Shown: positions 34,765 through 47,516 of the stretch, piece by piece
Layout: each line of letters opens with the position of its first letter
How positions within the stretch are numbered: the stretch's first letter is position 1
Origin: Moringa oleifera
Lineage: Eukaryota; Streptophyta; Magnoliopsida; Brassicales; Moringaceae
DNA length: 64,000 nucleotides
Direction of reading: 5' to 3'
Assembly: GCA_021397835.1 (NCBI GenBank)
Contig: JAJFZO010000344.1
Location: 3,782,001-3,846,000 of the forward strand
Program-made: the position numbers and the translations under genes
The notes under the pieces: generated by a model
The model's input: the letters and a program-made list of their open reading frames with translations, nothing else
The model's database searches: none
What the model was told of the DNA's origin: nothing

Positions 34765-37700
34765 ATGTCCTTCACAGATTCTCCTCATAAGAGCGTGAGC
34801 TTGGAACCTTTTAACAGGTACTGCTTTGTATCCTTCAAGAGCATCTTTAATCGCCACATTAGATTGAAGGCAGTAGGTTATTAAGAGAACTTGTATTATA
34901 AAAACAGAAAGAGAGACCGACGTGATTCTCATTCGATTTCCATTCTCTTTTGGTCCAAGAACAGGTTGGTGAAGCTTGCTGCCAGGGCGTTTTACGATGA
35001 TATAACCACCAAGGGCGATAATCAGCCAAAAACTGGAAGGAGCGACAATAGAGGGATTGCTGTGGTGGTGCTCGATGCTCTTACTAGGTATTGTTGTCAT
35101 GAGTTTCAATATGTATATATTCGCTCGTCTTTCTTCTTCAGGAGCTAAAGAAACATGTTCACTCAATGGAAGGAAATAAAGCACTTTTTAGTTGGTTCTT
35201 TCTTTGGGTGAAAATTGTTCATTGCTAGTGTCTTCATGTCAATTCTCCATTAATACTTCAAATAAATTTCTGTGAAATTTATCAGAAACTTAATTGCGGG
35301 GAATCTGTGCGACCCATTCCAAGCTCTTATGCTGCATAAAATGTCTGGTAACATATTAAATTGGTCTAATTATATGGTTAGCTTTGCTATGAAGTTTTAG
35401 TACATACTGGGGGGGTTTTCAAAAAACAAGTTACAGTTTTATACTGTCAATTTTACACAGAAACAAGAGGCTATCTTGGCAATTTTCTGTGAATTTGATC
35501 TGTTGCATAGTTATAGTTTGAAGATTAATATTCTCTGTCCTCAACTGCAACTAGACTGTTAGTGCTCTTTTTCATTCCTCTGGGAGGAAACTCAGAATTT
35601 CCTGTTTGAACAAACCTGATGAAAGCTTCATGAGTATGAAGGGTGGCCGAAAAGAGCTAATTTTGGCAAGCTGAAGTTTCAGACCAACTGAATACTAGGG
35701 CAAGTCTGTTTTGAGTGGAGCAAAAGCATTGTGCTTGTAGTTCACGAAAGAGAAATATATTGCTTTTTGGTTGTACTTTAATGGTGATGATGTGCTAATG
35801 AATGCAGCGCTCTGTATTTTCATTATGTATTATGATAAAAGTGATGTTTTCTTGTGTGACTTACCTTCTTGGGTGATGGCAAGTTGATGCTACTTCTAAT
35901 TTCTTGTTTTGTTTCCCAGACGACAATGGGTTAGAGAAGAAGATCTGGCAAAGGATTTAAAATTGCACTCGAAACAACTTCGTCGAACTCTGAGATTTTT
36001 TGAAGAAGAAAAGCTTGTAACCCGCGATCATAGGAGAGAGGTCAGTGCCTCCTGTTTCTTGCAATTACTGTGGTGTTTGATAGTTTTTCTTTATGATTTG
36101 GTGTGCTGTGATGACTCTTCTTTTTCTTTATTTGACATTACTGAAGTTGCCTTCTAGTGGCTAAAATCGTTATATTTATATATTTTTGGATTATGCATTA
36201 GCAAGTGGAAGTTCTAAGAAAGCATCATACTTGAAATGCTAAAGACCATCCACAATCATTTTGTGAATTATACTGGAATATGAACACATGAAGAGATTGT
36301 TTTTTTTTTTTTTTTTGGTGCAAATGGTTAGCCACTCCGGTGCTTTTAGTGCAAAGAGCAGGAAGAATTGGTCAACCACATTCTGATTTTGTGCAAATGG
36401 TCTCAACATATTTGGGGAAGTGTTTTAAGAGTTTTGGGACCTGTATAGGTGGTTTCTGAGTTAGTGCTGGTGAATTGAAGTGTGAGCAAGTCTTTACATA
36501 CCAAAAGTCGGAGGGAAGTTTGTAGTAATGATCCACTATTTATGTTTTGGATTTTGTGGGGTAAGAGGAACAAGAGGGCATTTTAGTGGGTAGAGACACC
36601 TATAGATTTGGTTAAGGTTAGGTGGCTTAAGGTCTTGAACTTTGGCTAATTGGGGATTTTTTTTTTCTTTTTTTGCAAAGGAGGAGGATTACATAAAGTT
36701 TATGGAGATCTTAATCTCTAAATAGTTAACTACCCATGTACATGAGAGATTCTGCCTTGATGCTTTCATTTCTTATATATGTATGTATATATACATATAC
36801 ATATATATATATACCTCTGTGTGTGTATATGTATATATGTGTGTATGTGTATGTATATTTTTGTTTGCTGATAAAAAAGATGTTCATAAACTTTGATAAT
36901 CATTTTATTTGATCAATATTCCATCAATATGAAGGAGCACTAGGACCGTGTCCTTTGGGACTGCAGCTTTAGTACATGATAGATACTACTAGGTGATCTA
37001 TAGTAATTGATGGAGCTAATCATATGTGGTGGGTCGGCGGGTGCATTTGTGCGTGTCTGGTGTTTGTGTGTAATGCGAGCTTTGTGTGAGGTGTATTAGT
37101 TTGCATAAACACATTTGTCCCTTCTGCTTTTGGAGGGTGGCATATTTTGGAGCATATGAACCATGAAGCTTATGGCTATACCGTTGCACCTTGGTTTATG
37201 CTATGTAAACTTTCATTGCTTGGAAGCTAACTAATCTTGAATTTCCCCATCTAAGTTAGTTTTGTCATCAGAGGAAATTGCTTTTCAGTATTGTTTTCTA
37301 TATTCTTTCTTAAGCTTATTTTGGTTTCTCTAATGTACTGGTTTCTACTTATAAGTGTTTGTATCTAATTTTGATATTTGTTAAATCAGACCAACCCATT
37401 GCTTCTTTTGTGGTCCATTACCTCTCTGTTGCTTTACATACATCCATAAAACTGACCAATGCTTGATTCATATGCTTTCCTTGTAAAAATTTTGTATTGC
37501 ATGCTAGTAGTAGAGGGGGGGAGAGCATGACATAGAATAGTTGCTCTTCTTACTAAGCCATTTGTGGGGACAAATAAATGAAAAAAGAGGAAAAGATCTC
37601 TAGGAGGAAAGATGAAAATTATCTAAGAGGAAATGTGGCGTTATCAAGAAGATGATTCGAAGTTCCCAATATTGGAGAAAAATCGAAGGAAAAAAATGCT

Positions 37701-40700
37701 GGTTCTATTTTTGTTTTTGTAGAATCAATGGTGAACAAAACTATGGGAGAAGGGCGAACCTGAAACATGTAATAGCTGCCGTACTGTTCCATGTCATGGT
37801 CTAAATCTTAAGAGTTGCTTTTCAAAGGCTTTACCTACCCATTTGTTGGATGTTTTGGAATTATGTGGTTTCCTGTGGAATACATGTTCCCCAAGGTCTA
37901 TGAAAACTATATTTACCCCATTGGAACTCATTGAAGGCTTTCTAGGGTTGTGTAAACTTACAGCTCCTATTGGTATGAGATAATAATATTCTAAGCCCTT
38001 GGTTTTCCATCCGTAGTTCCTTCAAAGAAAAGATAGCTATAAATTTAAATATAAGTTGGAACCTTGGATACTTGTGGGCTGGTAAATTGGCTTTAAAGGC
38101 GGTTAATAATTATTCTAAATGAGCTTCTTGTTGAATGTCTGCCAACTCTCTTCGAGATTACTTGCATTTGATAATTTGCTCAATCTTTTTCTATCTTTCT
38201 TTTTTCTCTTTGATAACCGAGGTATACTGACTAGAGAATCCGACTAACGGATGGGGACTTATCCTCCTGAGGACCCTAAATTTAACTATTAAGAGAACAT
38301 CTAGTGGTCTTGAGGGGATTTGAATGTCTTTAACCCAATCAAGTTTCTAAAACGTCTTCTTTAAGAACCAAGCCTTTATGGAGGAAAATCTAGTATCTCA
38401 ATGAGACCTACCTTGTGGGTGCACCAATCTTATATTTTCTCAGCCAATAAGACCTTATCTCTAAGAAAACTCAGTCACATTAAACCTAATATATTCTTTA
38501 CTTGTTTCTCGTGTTGTAGTTCCTCTCTAACTGGCATTACTCTTTGTCTTTTATGAAATTGCATGATACTCTTAGGTCCTTTGCTGTTTAAATTGTCAAC
38601 TGAATAAACAAAGAGAGAATGTGATATTTGAATTTGATGGTTCCTTATATTTCCATGTGTTTGTTGCTTAACTGTTGGTGAAATTGATGCATAATCAACC
38701 TCTGCAATGCCATTGTTCTAAGAACTTCATTTATCTGTGAACTTTATGCATGTACTTGAACAATTTTTTTATCATTCAAAGTCTTAATTTGTTTTGTCTG
38801 TCATATGCTAATTATAAACGTTGGATCTTTTGCAGACTGCTAGGGGTGCGAAGATGTATAGTGCTGCTGTTGCTGCCACAGCTGATGGTCAGATTGGAAA
38901 AGGAGATGAAAAAGTTAAGCTGCACACTCACTCTTATTGTTGTCTGGATTATGCACAGGTCATTTCCATTTCCATAGCATTCCATTGTCCATGTTATCGA
39001 ATACAGATGAATTTCTTGAAGCAAAAATTTCTTGCAGATATATGATGTTGTTCGGTACAGATTGCACCGCATGAAGAAAAAACTAAAGGATGAATTGGAA
39101 GACAAGAATACAGTTCAGGAGTATATATGCCCTAACTGTGGAAGAAGGTTTCTGTTGCTGATACTCTTTTGCTTGTCTTCTTAGTTTCTCATAAAATATA
39201 TTTGTGGATTTTGTCTCCATGTGTGCCTGTGTATCTATGGCTGTATCTGTGAAACTCAAGAGTTCCTGATGCTGCATTTACCCCGACCGTATACACACCC
39301 CCTTTGAACCATGTTTTCTCCTACTGTCCATGGTGTTTTAACCCAGGATCTCTAAAACTTGAGGTCCCAAATTTTCATTTAAAATGAGATAACAAGGGCT
39401 TTGTAGCTAAAATAATTTTAAGAAAAAGAAAAGGCTGTTTCTACATGCACAAAAAGAAGAAGAAAAGAGTAGCTTGTAATTATTTTAGGATTAATGTTGT
39501 CTAGACTTATTATTATCAACTTTATTAGTTTCCAAATTCATTTTATTTCTTCATGTCTATGCTCATAGAACTATTATTTGCAATATACTAATAGATGTCT
39601 CTCTTATTTATTATTTATTGCATGTATTTATATGTAATAAACCGTTTATGTCTATCCCATTTTACTCTGGGCAAATGAGTAACTTACCACTTTCTCTACA
39701 GTACTATGGACTATAATGTACTGTTTTTCTGATAACCATGGTCTTATATTCAGATACAATGCTTTGGATGCACTAAGATTGGTTTCCCTGGAGGATGAAT
39801 ATTTCCACTGTGAAAATTGCAATGGAGAACTTGTTGCAGAAAGTGATAAGTTAGCTTCACAAGAAGTAGGGGATGGAGATGACAATGCAAGGAGGCGGCG
39901 GCGTGAGAAACTAAAGGACATGCTTCAAAACATGGAGGTTTGTATCTACTGATGCTTTTGTATTTGCTCGCAGGGTATGTGCAGTCCCTTTTTGTTGATA
40001 TGTTATGTTATGTTATGTCAGTATGTCATAGTATGAAAAATTCTGTCTAATCTTGAATTCAAAATTAGTACTTAATTTTTGTACATATTTTTTGAACATA
40101 AATCATATATAGATTAGAAAAATCAGAAGAAACTTAAGCAAGTCAATTTATGCTTCATTGTGATTGCCTTAAGATCTGATTCTGCTCTTAATTTCCTTAG
40201 GTGGGATGTGTTTACACAAATATTAGAATCCAATATAATAAGTGGGTTAAACCTCCTAGGTCCTGGTTATAACTTTGTAGCATGCAATAATAGTTTATGA
40301 TCTTGCTTGTTCCTTTTAATCCAACTTAGATTCTTGGCCTTGGTTAGTTTCCATGGAAGATTGGGCCAGGTTGGAAAGGCACCCTTGAGTTTTTCTCTTT
40401 CCAGAAGGGCGAAAGGAGAATGACCATCAGTTTTGTGCTTCTTAGAATCTTCATCCGCTTATGCTTTCTTGCATATCATGGGTGGTTTTGTGTCATGTCT
40501 ATAACAAGTGAACTGTATTGTGGTTAGGGAATTTCCAGTTCTGCTTTAAGTTAAGCTTAATGTTGCGGAATTGCTAGTCTAGGTTTCAATTAATAATCTA
40601 AACAACTGAACTGCATATACGAACATTCCATCTATAAAATTTATATGCATTCTTACTTTTGGTTTGAGAGAGTAACTGAGATCAGAAGGAGAGGAAAGAT

Positions 40701-43700
40701 CATGGTGAACTGGTGCTATCTATGTAAAGAGCAGGAAGAGACAGCCTATCATATTCTTTTAGGTTGCAGGTGGACTGCTCAGCTGTGGGAGAGGATCTTC
40801 ACGTTGCTGGGGTTGTCTTGGTGCGGGATCTATAGGAGAGGAGTTGGTGGGTTGGACAGGACAGAAGATTGGTAAAGAGAGGAGGAAAATCATTAATATG
40901 CTACCTCATTTGATAATTTAGAAATCATGGTGTGAAATGAATAGAAGAGTTTTTGATAATATTGAAACACCACTAACTTTAGTTAAAGAATTCTGGGTTC
41001 ATATAAGTATTAGGTACTTCTTTTGTAAATGATAAAGATTTATTAGATTTCATAGAGTTTCTAACCCCTAAGCATGTAGAGGGTTGCACCCCTTGGTGCC
41101 ATGTAAATAACACTTAAACATTTTGTTCAAAAAGAGGGAGAGAGAGCGGTAGTAACTAAGATATATGACGTTTTCATTTTTGAATTTTACTATATTTTTC
41201 AATGTTTTAAAACCGAAGCAGTCATGGAACTGGAAAAAGAAGAGGTTTGAAGGTTAGCTATTGAATCAAGATCAAACCAAAGGTTAAATCGTGATGATGT
41301 AATAAATAACTATAATATTTTAATACATATTATTAAGATAAATAATATAAAAAAATGAAGATGATAATTTCTTTTAAAGAACAATGATGAGATTAGAGGA
41401 AATTCTGATTAAAAAAATGAATGAGGTTAGAGGGAATTATTTTTAAATTATTTTTCAATTTTTCTTCCAAAACAATGCTGTTTTGAGTAAAAAATTCAAT
41501 TTTTTTTTTTCTGAGAAAGCAACATCGCTTTGATACATAAGTTAAATACAACATTTTAAGTAGATTGGATTGCTTAACAGTCCTACTCATCATTCAACTG
41601 CTCGGACCAAGCAGTCTGGTCTGATTTTTAAAAGTGGTATTTCAATCCCCAAACCTTTGAGGCTGTGCAATGGACATTATCTAAGCTTGTAAGTTATACT
41701 TATATGCTATCTATGTGCATAGATGGATGATACTGATACTGTTTTTACTGTTGCTTCTCATTTGGATAATTAGTGGTTTTTCTTTGTAGAGGAGAGAAGG
41801 TGCAATCCATAGACTCAGAGACATTCAGGATCTTGCAGCATATTGATTTTCATCTTTTAGATAACTAGTCTCAGCAATTATATACATTTCGAATTGTTGA
41901 TGGGTTGATGAAATTGACTGCTTTAAGCATATCAAACATTTTGCTGGATGTCATGCCCATGCCCCATCTCGATTTTTACTGTTTATTCGTTCTCTTCTAT
42001 GTACCTTATATATCAATCTTTGATGAGTGTAAACATGAAATAAGTGCAGGTACAGCTAAAGCCATTGATGGAACAACTAAACAGAGTAAAAGATTTGAAG
42101 GTTCCTGAATTTGGAAGTCTCCAAGCATGGGAAGCTCAAGCAAGTGCTGCTGGCCGTGCAATAAATGGGGATTCAGGTTCTAATGATCCCTCTAAATCTT
42201 CACACGGTCTGGGCTATGGTGGGACACCAATGCCATTTCTTGGAGAGACAAAGGTAACCATTTATTTTTGGCTTTTTCTTCCTCTTCTATGCATGAAATT
42301 AAGGCTTAAGTTGGGAGTGTAATGAAATTTTTCTTGCCATTGATAATTATGTAGTGGTGATACTGGAGTTTGTTATAGTTGCTCTCTGTAAGATTTTCAG
42401 CTTATGCCAAAGTTAATTAGTAATACATGTAATTGAAGCTTTTCTTACTTTTTATAGTCACTTTAAGAGCTTCCCCTCCCCCACATCCAGCAACATGGGC
42501 TCCTTTTGATCTGGCTTCTTCTGTTCTCTCGCTGCCACTTTTAAAAATTTGAGAAAAATAAAATTTCATAATGTTATGATGTAGGAATACTACGCAACTA
42601 AGAGGTTGGTTTGGTCACATATTTTGGATTTTCTTTAGCTTTTTATTGGTTATTTATTTAAATAAAACTTGAAAGTCTGTTATTCAAATGCCAAATTTTC
42701 TTGAGGCCTCTGTTCAGAGTATCAGAAATGTTAGCTTAATTGTTCATTAGCATGATAAATTATACAGCAGCAACTGGTATTACTAATCAAACAGACTCAG
42801 CGAAGGCTGGATATGAAAGGAAGAAACATGAAATTGGGTTGCTGACAGAATTTGTCTCTTATTAACATCTCCTAGATGAGGGTAATTTTTAGTTTTTTTT
42901 TTTTAATGTTTTTTAATCAGAAGGGTAGTTTTTAGTTTAATGAACTGGTGGTAAACTGATGTTCTCATGTGAGCCTGTCAAAGCCCATAGCCTACAGTCC
43001 CCCTGCCCCCTACCATAAGAAAGAGAAATAAAAAAAAGGAAAGAGGAAAACTGAAGCCATGATTCATGAATTAATATTTGTGTACTTTACTATTTGCATA
43101 AATAAGCTTACAGTTGAGTTTTTCCTTGGTCAGGTAGATCCCTTGAAAATATTAATGAGTCATTCAACGGGGAGTATATGCATTGATGGTTTGCAAATAT
43201 TGTTAGGAGAAATTTGAGAGAAATATTGGACGTTGTTTCGTTTGTATGGCCATTGATTTATATGAACTTCTTCTAGGAAGTGAACTTTTGAGGATGCAAA
43301 AAGCCTGGTTTGATTTATGTGACAAAAGGGACCTCATGGTTCTGTTTCATGCTTGGAGCTCACCTGAATTTATTTAGGAATGCTCTTCCTGAAGCATAGA
43401 TAAATTGCTGGAGCTTTCACAGCTCTGCTGATGGGTTGGGTCAAATTTCTTGGTCCTTACTATCCGCATTTAATTCAAAATAGTCATGCTTCGTCCGACT
43501 TTGGGCTGTATTTACTTCATATGTAAATGTACCAGTAAATAAGAATCTTTCATGATTATGCTAATTTATATTGAGCCACCCAGACACATATGCTCATTTT
43601 TATGATCTTGAATCTCCAGTGGGCTAGTTGAATAAGTTGATGGTTTTTCCGGTTGGGCATGACTGCTTGTTTGTTCATGAATGACAATTACTAGTGCTTT

Positions 43701-45419
43701 GAGATGAGATGGATTATTAATGCATGCTTGAGATCAGTTCTCTCACATCTCTATTAGTGGTTGTAACTTATTAATTCTTGGGTTCAAGTTGAATTGCATA
43801 TGTCTTTGTTATGAGTCACCTAACCTTGCCTTGGCATGTTAAAATGTTAGCTAAGTTTCATGTACATGGTTAAACAAAAGTATTTGAATTATTAAGAAAT
43901 TGCAGTAACATTCACTTCATTTTCAATGTCATTCTGGTCATTTGTGTCAAAGATGATTGTTTAAGTGAGTTCTGTAGATGTTCACTTTTGTTTTCAACTG
44001 CATGTTGATACGGGAAATGGGGGCAGAAAAGTGATTATCTATCATTATACGGATGATATAATAGTTGTACGTCTTCAGATTGTTGGGCATGCAATTCCAA
44101 GAGGTCAGATATTGAATTTTCAATTATCAAACTTGATTACAGCACAAAATTTATTATTGATCTTGCCAGGTTGAAGTTGCTTTTGCTGGTGAGGGAAAGG
44201 AAGAAGATGTCAAATCTGAAAATAAAAGCACAGGCCTGAAAGTTTTGCCACCATGGATGATCAAGCAAGGAATGAACCTTACAAAGGAGCAACGCGGAGA
44301 GATCAAGCAGGAATCAAAAATGGATGGCAGTGCAGCGGCTGTACAAGTTTCGGATGACAAGAAGTCAACCCTTGAAAATGATGATCAAAAGAATTTACAG
44401 GCTTGTTCTCTTAGATGACCTATTCTTGTCATCCATTTTGATCTCTGTCATATATAAGAGTGTCACCCTTTCTTTTCCCTGTATTTCCATTTACTCAATA
44501 GATTGGCTTCTTCTGCCTCTTTTTTTTTTTTTTGCAGGATGAGTATGTTAAAGCTTATTATGCGGCTTTGCTTAAGAAGCAGCAAGAACTAACAGAAGCT
44601 GCTAAGAAGCAACAGGAGTCATCAAGCACATTCACCTCAGATGGTGCTTCTGGCACGTCTTCTAATCGTGAAGTTGGCATGAAGTCTAAGCGCAATGAGG
44701 ATGAAGGAGATGATGATGTTGAATGGGAAGATGCTCCAATTGCAGGTCGGTATCAATATTACTTAATCTTTGTCCTTATTTTTGTTTATCAAATTTGCAT
44801 TGCCTTCTTAAAAATCAGTAGGTCATGCGAAAATAATGAGGAACTGGATATATGAAGGTTTCTTACTTTCTTAATTTCGGATGTAGTGGTTTCAATTCGA
44901 ATTGATGCTTGCAAGTTGGGAATTGAGTATGACATGAATCTTGACAAGCCTCCTGCCTTCCAACAGTGTTTTTGACATTTTAAATTTTAACAGTCACAAA
45001 TTATAAACATAAGTCAGATATTGATAAATGGATTACCAGTCATTTGAAAATGTTATTGTTTGGAGGAAATTAAATTATCACTGGGAGGAAATTAAATTGT
45101 CACTTACTTTGGTGGGAGGTGTTTGGTATTGTCTAAGACCTTTGAGTCACTCACATATACCTGGAGTTTGGAGACATTAATTTCTTTTAAGTTGTGAAAA
45201 ACCAATCATACTTCAGGTTACACGAACCCATTACAAATGTAATAATTTCCTGCAAGTTTTGTTATCCTCTTTTGTCAGGGAAGGAAAATTTTCTAATTTG
45301 GTGTATTCTGATATGCTATTGCAGGCACTACAAATGAGAGTTTTAAGGTCAATGATTTAAACGTCGAAGCTGAGGCTTCAGCAGAGGATGATGATGATAT
45401 AGACTGGGAGGAAGGTTAA
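34765..45419 (+). CDS. TFIIE-alpha: TFIIE alpha subunit (general transcription factor)
   Basis: TFIIE alpha binds RNA polymerase II in the preinitiation complex and recruits and regulates TFIIH. Ten exons: 34765-34817, 34965-35087, 35920-36040, 38836-38958, 39038-39147, 39754-39937, 42050-42253, 44170-44400, 44538-44745, 45325-45419. They total 1452 nt, giving 483 aa plus TAA, about the size I recall for plant homologues. A winged-helix domain covers roughly residues 18-120 (LVKLAARAFYDD, then RRQWVREEDLAKDLKLHSKQ, then the HSYCCLDYAQIYDVVRYRL region). A zinc ribbon follows with Cys171, Cys174, Cys196 and Cys199 (C-X2-C-X21-C-X2-C), the same spacing as I recall for human TFIIE alpha. The C-terminus is charged and acidic, with DDDVEWEDAP and the terminal DDDDIDWEEG. 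The start is inferred from exon 1 (MSFTDSPHKSVSLEPFN), which splices in phase onto the conserved domain. All introns are GT-AG except intron 8, which begins GC. Introns carry two LINE tails and one MITE. Confidence 0.95.
36310..36775 (+). mobile_element. 5'-truncated LINE tail in TFIIE alpha intron 3
   Basis: Just the end of a LINE ORF2 remains: a zinc-knuckle stretch reading CKEQEELVNHILILCKW with preceding C, then IWGSVLRVLGP and FMFWILWGKRNKRAF, broken by stops. A degraded 3' UTR follows and runs into a TA/TG microsatellite. It is sense to TFIIE alpha. The sequence resembles the C-terminal parts of the two LINEs in TAF2. Confidence 0.75.
36774..36862. repeat. TA/TG compound microsatellite in TFIIE alpha intron 3
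   Basis: An interrupted mix of TATATG, TATATA and TGTGTA words directly after the LINE tail. It may have grown from that element's 3' end. Confidence 0.85.
36863..38835. other. TFIIE alpha intron 3, distal part
   Basis: Long intron sequence after the LINE tail and microsatellite. Patches near 37550-37950 and 38200-38480 have higher complexity and could be decayed transposon, but no domain is readable. Confidence 0.5.
39998..40019. repeat. (TTATG)n short tandem repeat in TFIIE alpha intron 6
   Basis: About four copies of ATGTT/TTATG, just after exon 6. Confidence 0.8.
40660..41135 (+). mobile_element. 5'-truncated LINE tail in TFIIE alpha intron 6
   Basis: It contains the LINE zinc knuckle (WCYLCKEQEETAYHILLGC, 40705-40765), then TAQLWERIFTLLGLSW and a stop. 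A 3' UTR follows with the hairpin GCACCCCTTGGTGC at 41086-41099, shared with LINE 2. It is sense to TFIIE alpha. The 3' end is near 41135 and no clean poly(A) remains. Confidence 0.8.
41204..41638 (-). mobile_element. MITE-like repeat, copy 2, in TFIIE alpha intron 6
   Basis: Inverted relative to the copy at 180-530. Its ends, GTTTTAAAACCGAAGCAGTC at the left and GTCTGGTCTGATTTTTAAAA at the right, are imperfect inverted repeats. Flanks TTTTCAAT and ATTTCAAT may be an 8-bp target duplication, which would fit hAT. It is non-coding. Confidence 0.7.
42254..44169. other. TFIIE alpha intron 7
   Basis: A 1.9-kb intron with normal GT..AG ends. No gene or element was recognised. Confidence 0.7.
44401..44537 (+). 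other. GC-AG intron 8 of TFIIE alpha
   Basis: Exon 8 must end at ...AATTTACAG to keep the conserved NLQ|DEYVKAYYA junction in frame, and the next bases are GCTTGT. The acceptor is a long T tract followed by TTTGCAG. No usable GT donor nearby preserves the frame: using the GT four bases downstream would create a stop at the junction. If unspliced, translation would add five codons (ACSLR) and stop, removing the acidic C-terminal 100 residues. Confidence 0.85.
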
Positions 45420-47516
45420 CAAACAAAGTTTTCCTTTCTTAGTGGAAGTGAAAGATTCACAAAGTTTGCTGTCTCACTTATTTGGGGAAACATTGTCATG
45501 AGGGAGTAAATCAATTTTGTATAACCCTTTTGCATAAAACACTGACCTCAGGCAGAATCTTAAGCCTTGTTCTTCTGATCCTGGTTCCCCATCATTTTTT
45601 TTTTTTCTCCCATTGTTAGGATATAACTGGACTTATGTTTGGGGTGTATTCATAGATGTTGCAATTTTCTTGTAAATGGCAAGAACTGCGAAGTCTTACA
45701 AACCAATATCATTAGTTTTGTGGGAACTTCTAATTTATCAAAGTAAATTGCCAAATGTTCTTTTTCACTGTTTGGCTACAGGGAAAATAAAACCTTTTGA
45801 TTTGATTTATTTGGTAAAAGGAGAAAGAGGATTCCTCTTTGTAACCTTAGTTGAGTCACATCTCCCCGAATGCTGAAAGTCTTGCGCACCTTCCCAAACA
45901 CAAATATGAATAGTGGTGGTGAGTGATGGCATATGCAGGGGTTGGGTGGTTTGACTTTTGAATGTGCATAATAAGTCGGTAATGATGGATTTTCTTTCGT
46001 GATAGCCAACAACTCCTTTGACATTTTGTCTTCTTAGGGTTTTCCGCAAACACGAATGGGCCTGGATTCCCAAAAGTCAACCATCCACAGATGCCTTATA
46101 CATGAGGCAACCCACGTTGTGTGACGGATATCAACCATTTCATTTATCATGGTAGGATTTAACTGCACCCTTTAGTTTATATTAATAATTTATATTCAGT
46201 TGCTATAATATTTTATTTATTTATCATGTGAAATGAAAGTAAGAAATAACAAAGTAATTTGATATGTAAAGGTAGAATAGGGAATTACCACAACTAATGA
46301 GAAGAATAGAGACATAGTGGTCTTCCCGACAAAAGCATCTCGTTTTGCAAAAGCCATTCAAAGTTCCATTTTCCACTGGCGGAAGATGGGGCAGGAACAC
46401 CTCAAACTAGAAAGAAAGACAGATAGAGTTCGAGTCCAACCTGTTCTTGGACTTTCTGCAAGCACTTACCGCCATGATGGATCTTTGTCTTCTTAATTAA
46501 CTACACCCTCTTTTCCCTCTGTTAATCTTCAATGTGAAAATTTTTGAACCCATCATTTCCCTTTTCAACCATCACTTGCCATTTAATATTTAAATTTATT
46601 CAAACGATCGACCACATTACACTATATATATTTTGATTACAGATACATGATTTGCCTCTTAAATCGTTCATCTTTTGTAAAATCATCTCATTGATTAACA
46701 TATGATATGTTATTTTTTAACATATTTTTTAGGTCTCATTATTTTAACATATTTTTTTAACTTATTTTTTGGGTTTCAATTATTGGGTGTGAAACCGAAT
46801 AAATAGAAAACTTAGGAAATGGAGAAACTAAATTAGTGGCGGAGAAGAGTGGAAGTGAAGCAAATGTTCCCTCCCGTGCAACTTGGCGTGTTTCGACCTA
46901 TACCCTCTAAACACGTCTTCTTCGTGTATTAATTATTAATTATACAAAAAACTAAATGTCTGTGCTACATTGAAATCCTTCATCATCTATAGTAAGGTCA
47001 ACTAATATTGCGTGCCATGAACATAAAAGACAGATAGCAAATGCATGTCGGTGTTCAAATTATAATCAAGTAATAAGCCCATTCACATCTTTTTATTTTC
47101 AAAATTAATCTATGATATTAGAAGGAATTAATTAAATTAAGTTTTTTTAGGAAATTGGGAAGATCGCAATTAAATAGCATGCATCAATGCTCGTTGGAAA
47201 TGTGAACTCAAAGGGTTCCATTAATTCTTGACCCCTCTGTGCAAAAATCTAATGTGGATCATCATCGTACGATTAAATTATATAAAATAACAAATAAAAA
47301 TAAAAGAATAATAGGCTTAATCTTTCGTTAGTAGAGAGAGCTTTATTCATCTGATCACCTTCTTCAACTGCTTTGGTCATCCCAATTTTCTCACATATAT
47401 TAATTCAAGGTTTGACAATCTATGCTTTTTAATGGCCCTTTGTTCCTTGAACGCAAAGGAAGTTTCTTCTTCCCTCGACACTTCTGCCCTTTTATCTCCG
47501 CATCTGCTGGACTCTT
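45420..47516. other. TFIIE alpha 3' UTR and spacer before the CLE gene
   Basis: The first 200-300 bases are probably the TFIIE 3' UTR (TAA at 45417-45419, T-rich tract near 45600). The remainder is AT-rich spacer and CLE upstream region. Small open frames on both strands look like chance. Confidence 0.6.

Noticed and set aside
34452..34790. 112-codon plus-strand open frame overlapping the TFIIE start
   Set aside because: Out of frame with TFIIE, low-complexity hydrophobic start, and probably mostly upstream of the transcription start.
34750..35184. 144-codon open frame on the minus strand opposite TFIIE exons 1-2
   Set aside because: It lies antisense to conserved TFIIE coding exons and has no recognisable domain; a shadow of the real gene.
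45676..46080. Several 66-88 codon frames after the TFIIE stop
   Set aside because: Frames on both strands overlap without codon bias or domains; consistent with 3' UTR and spacer.
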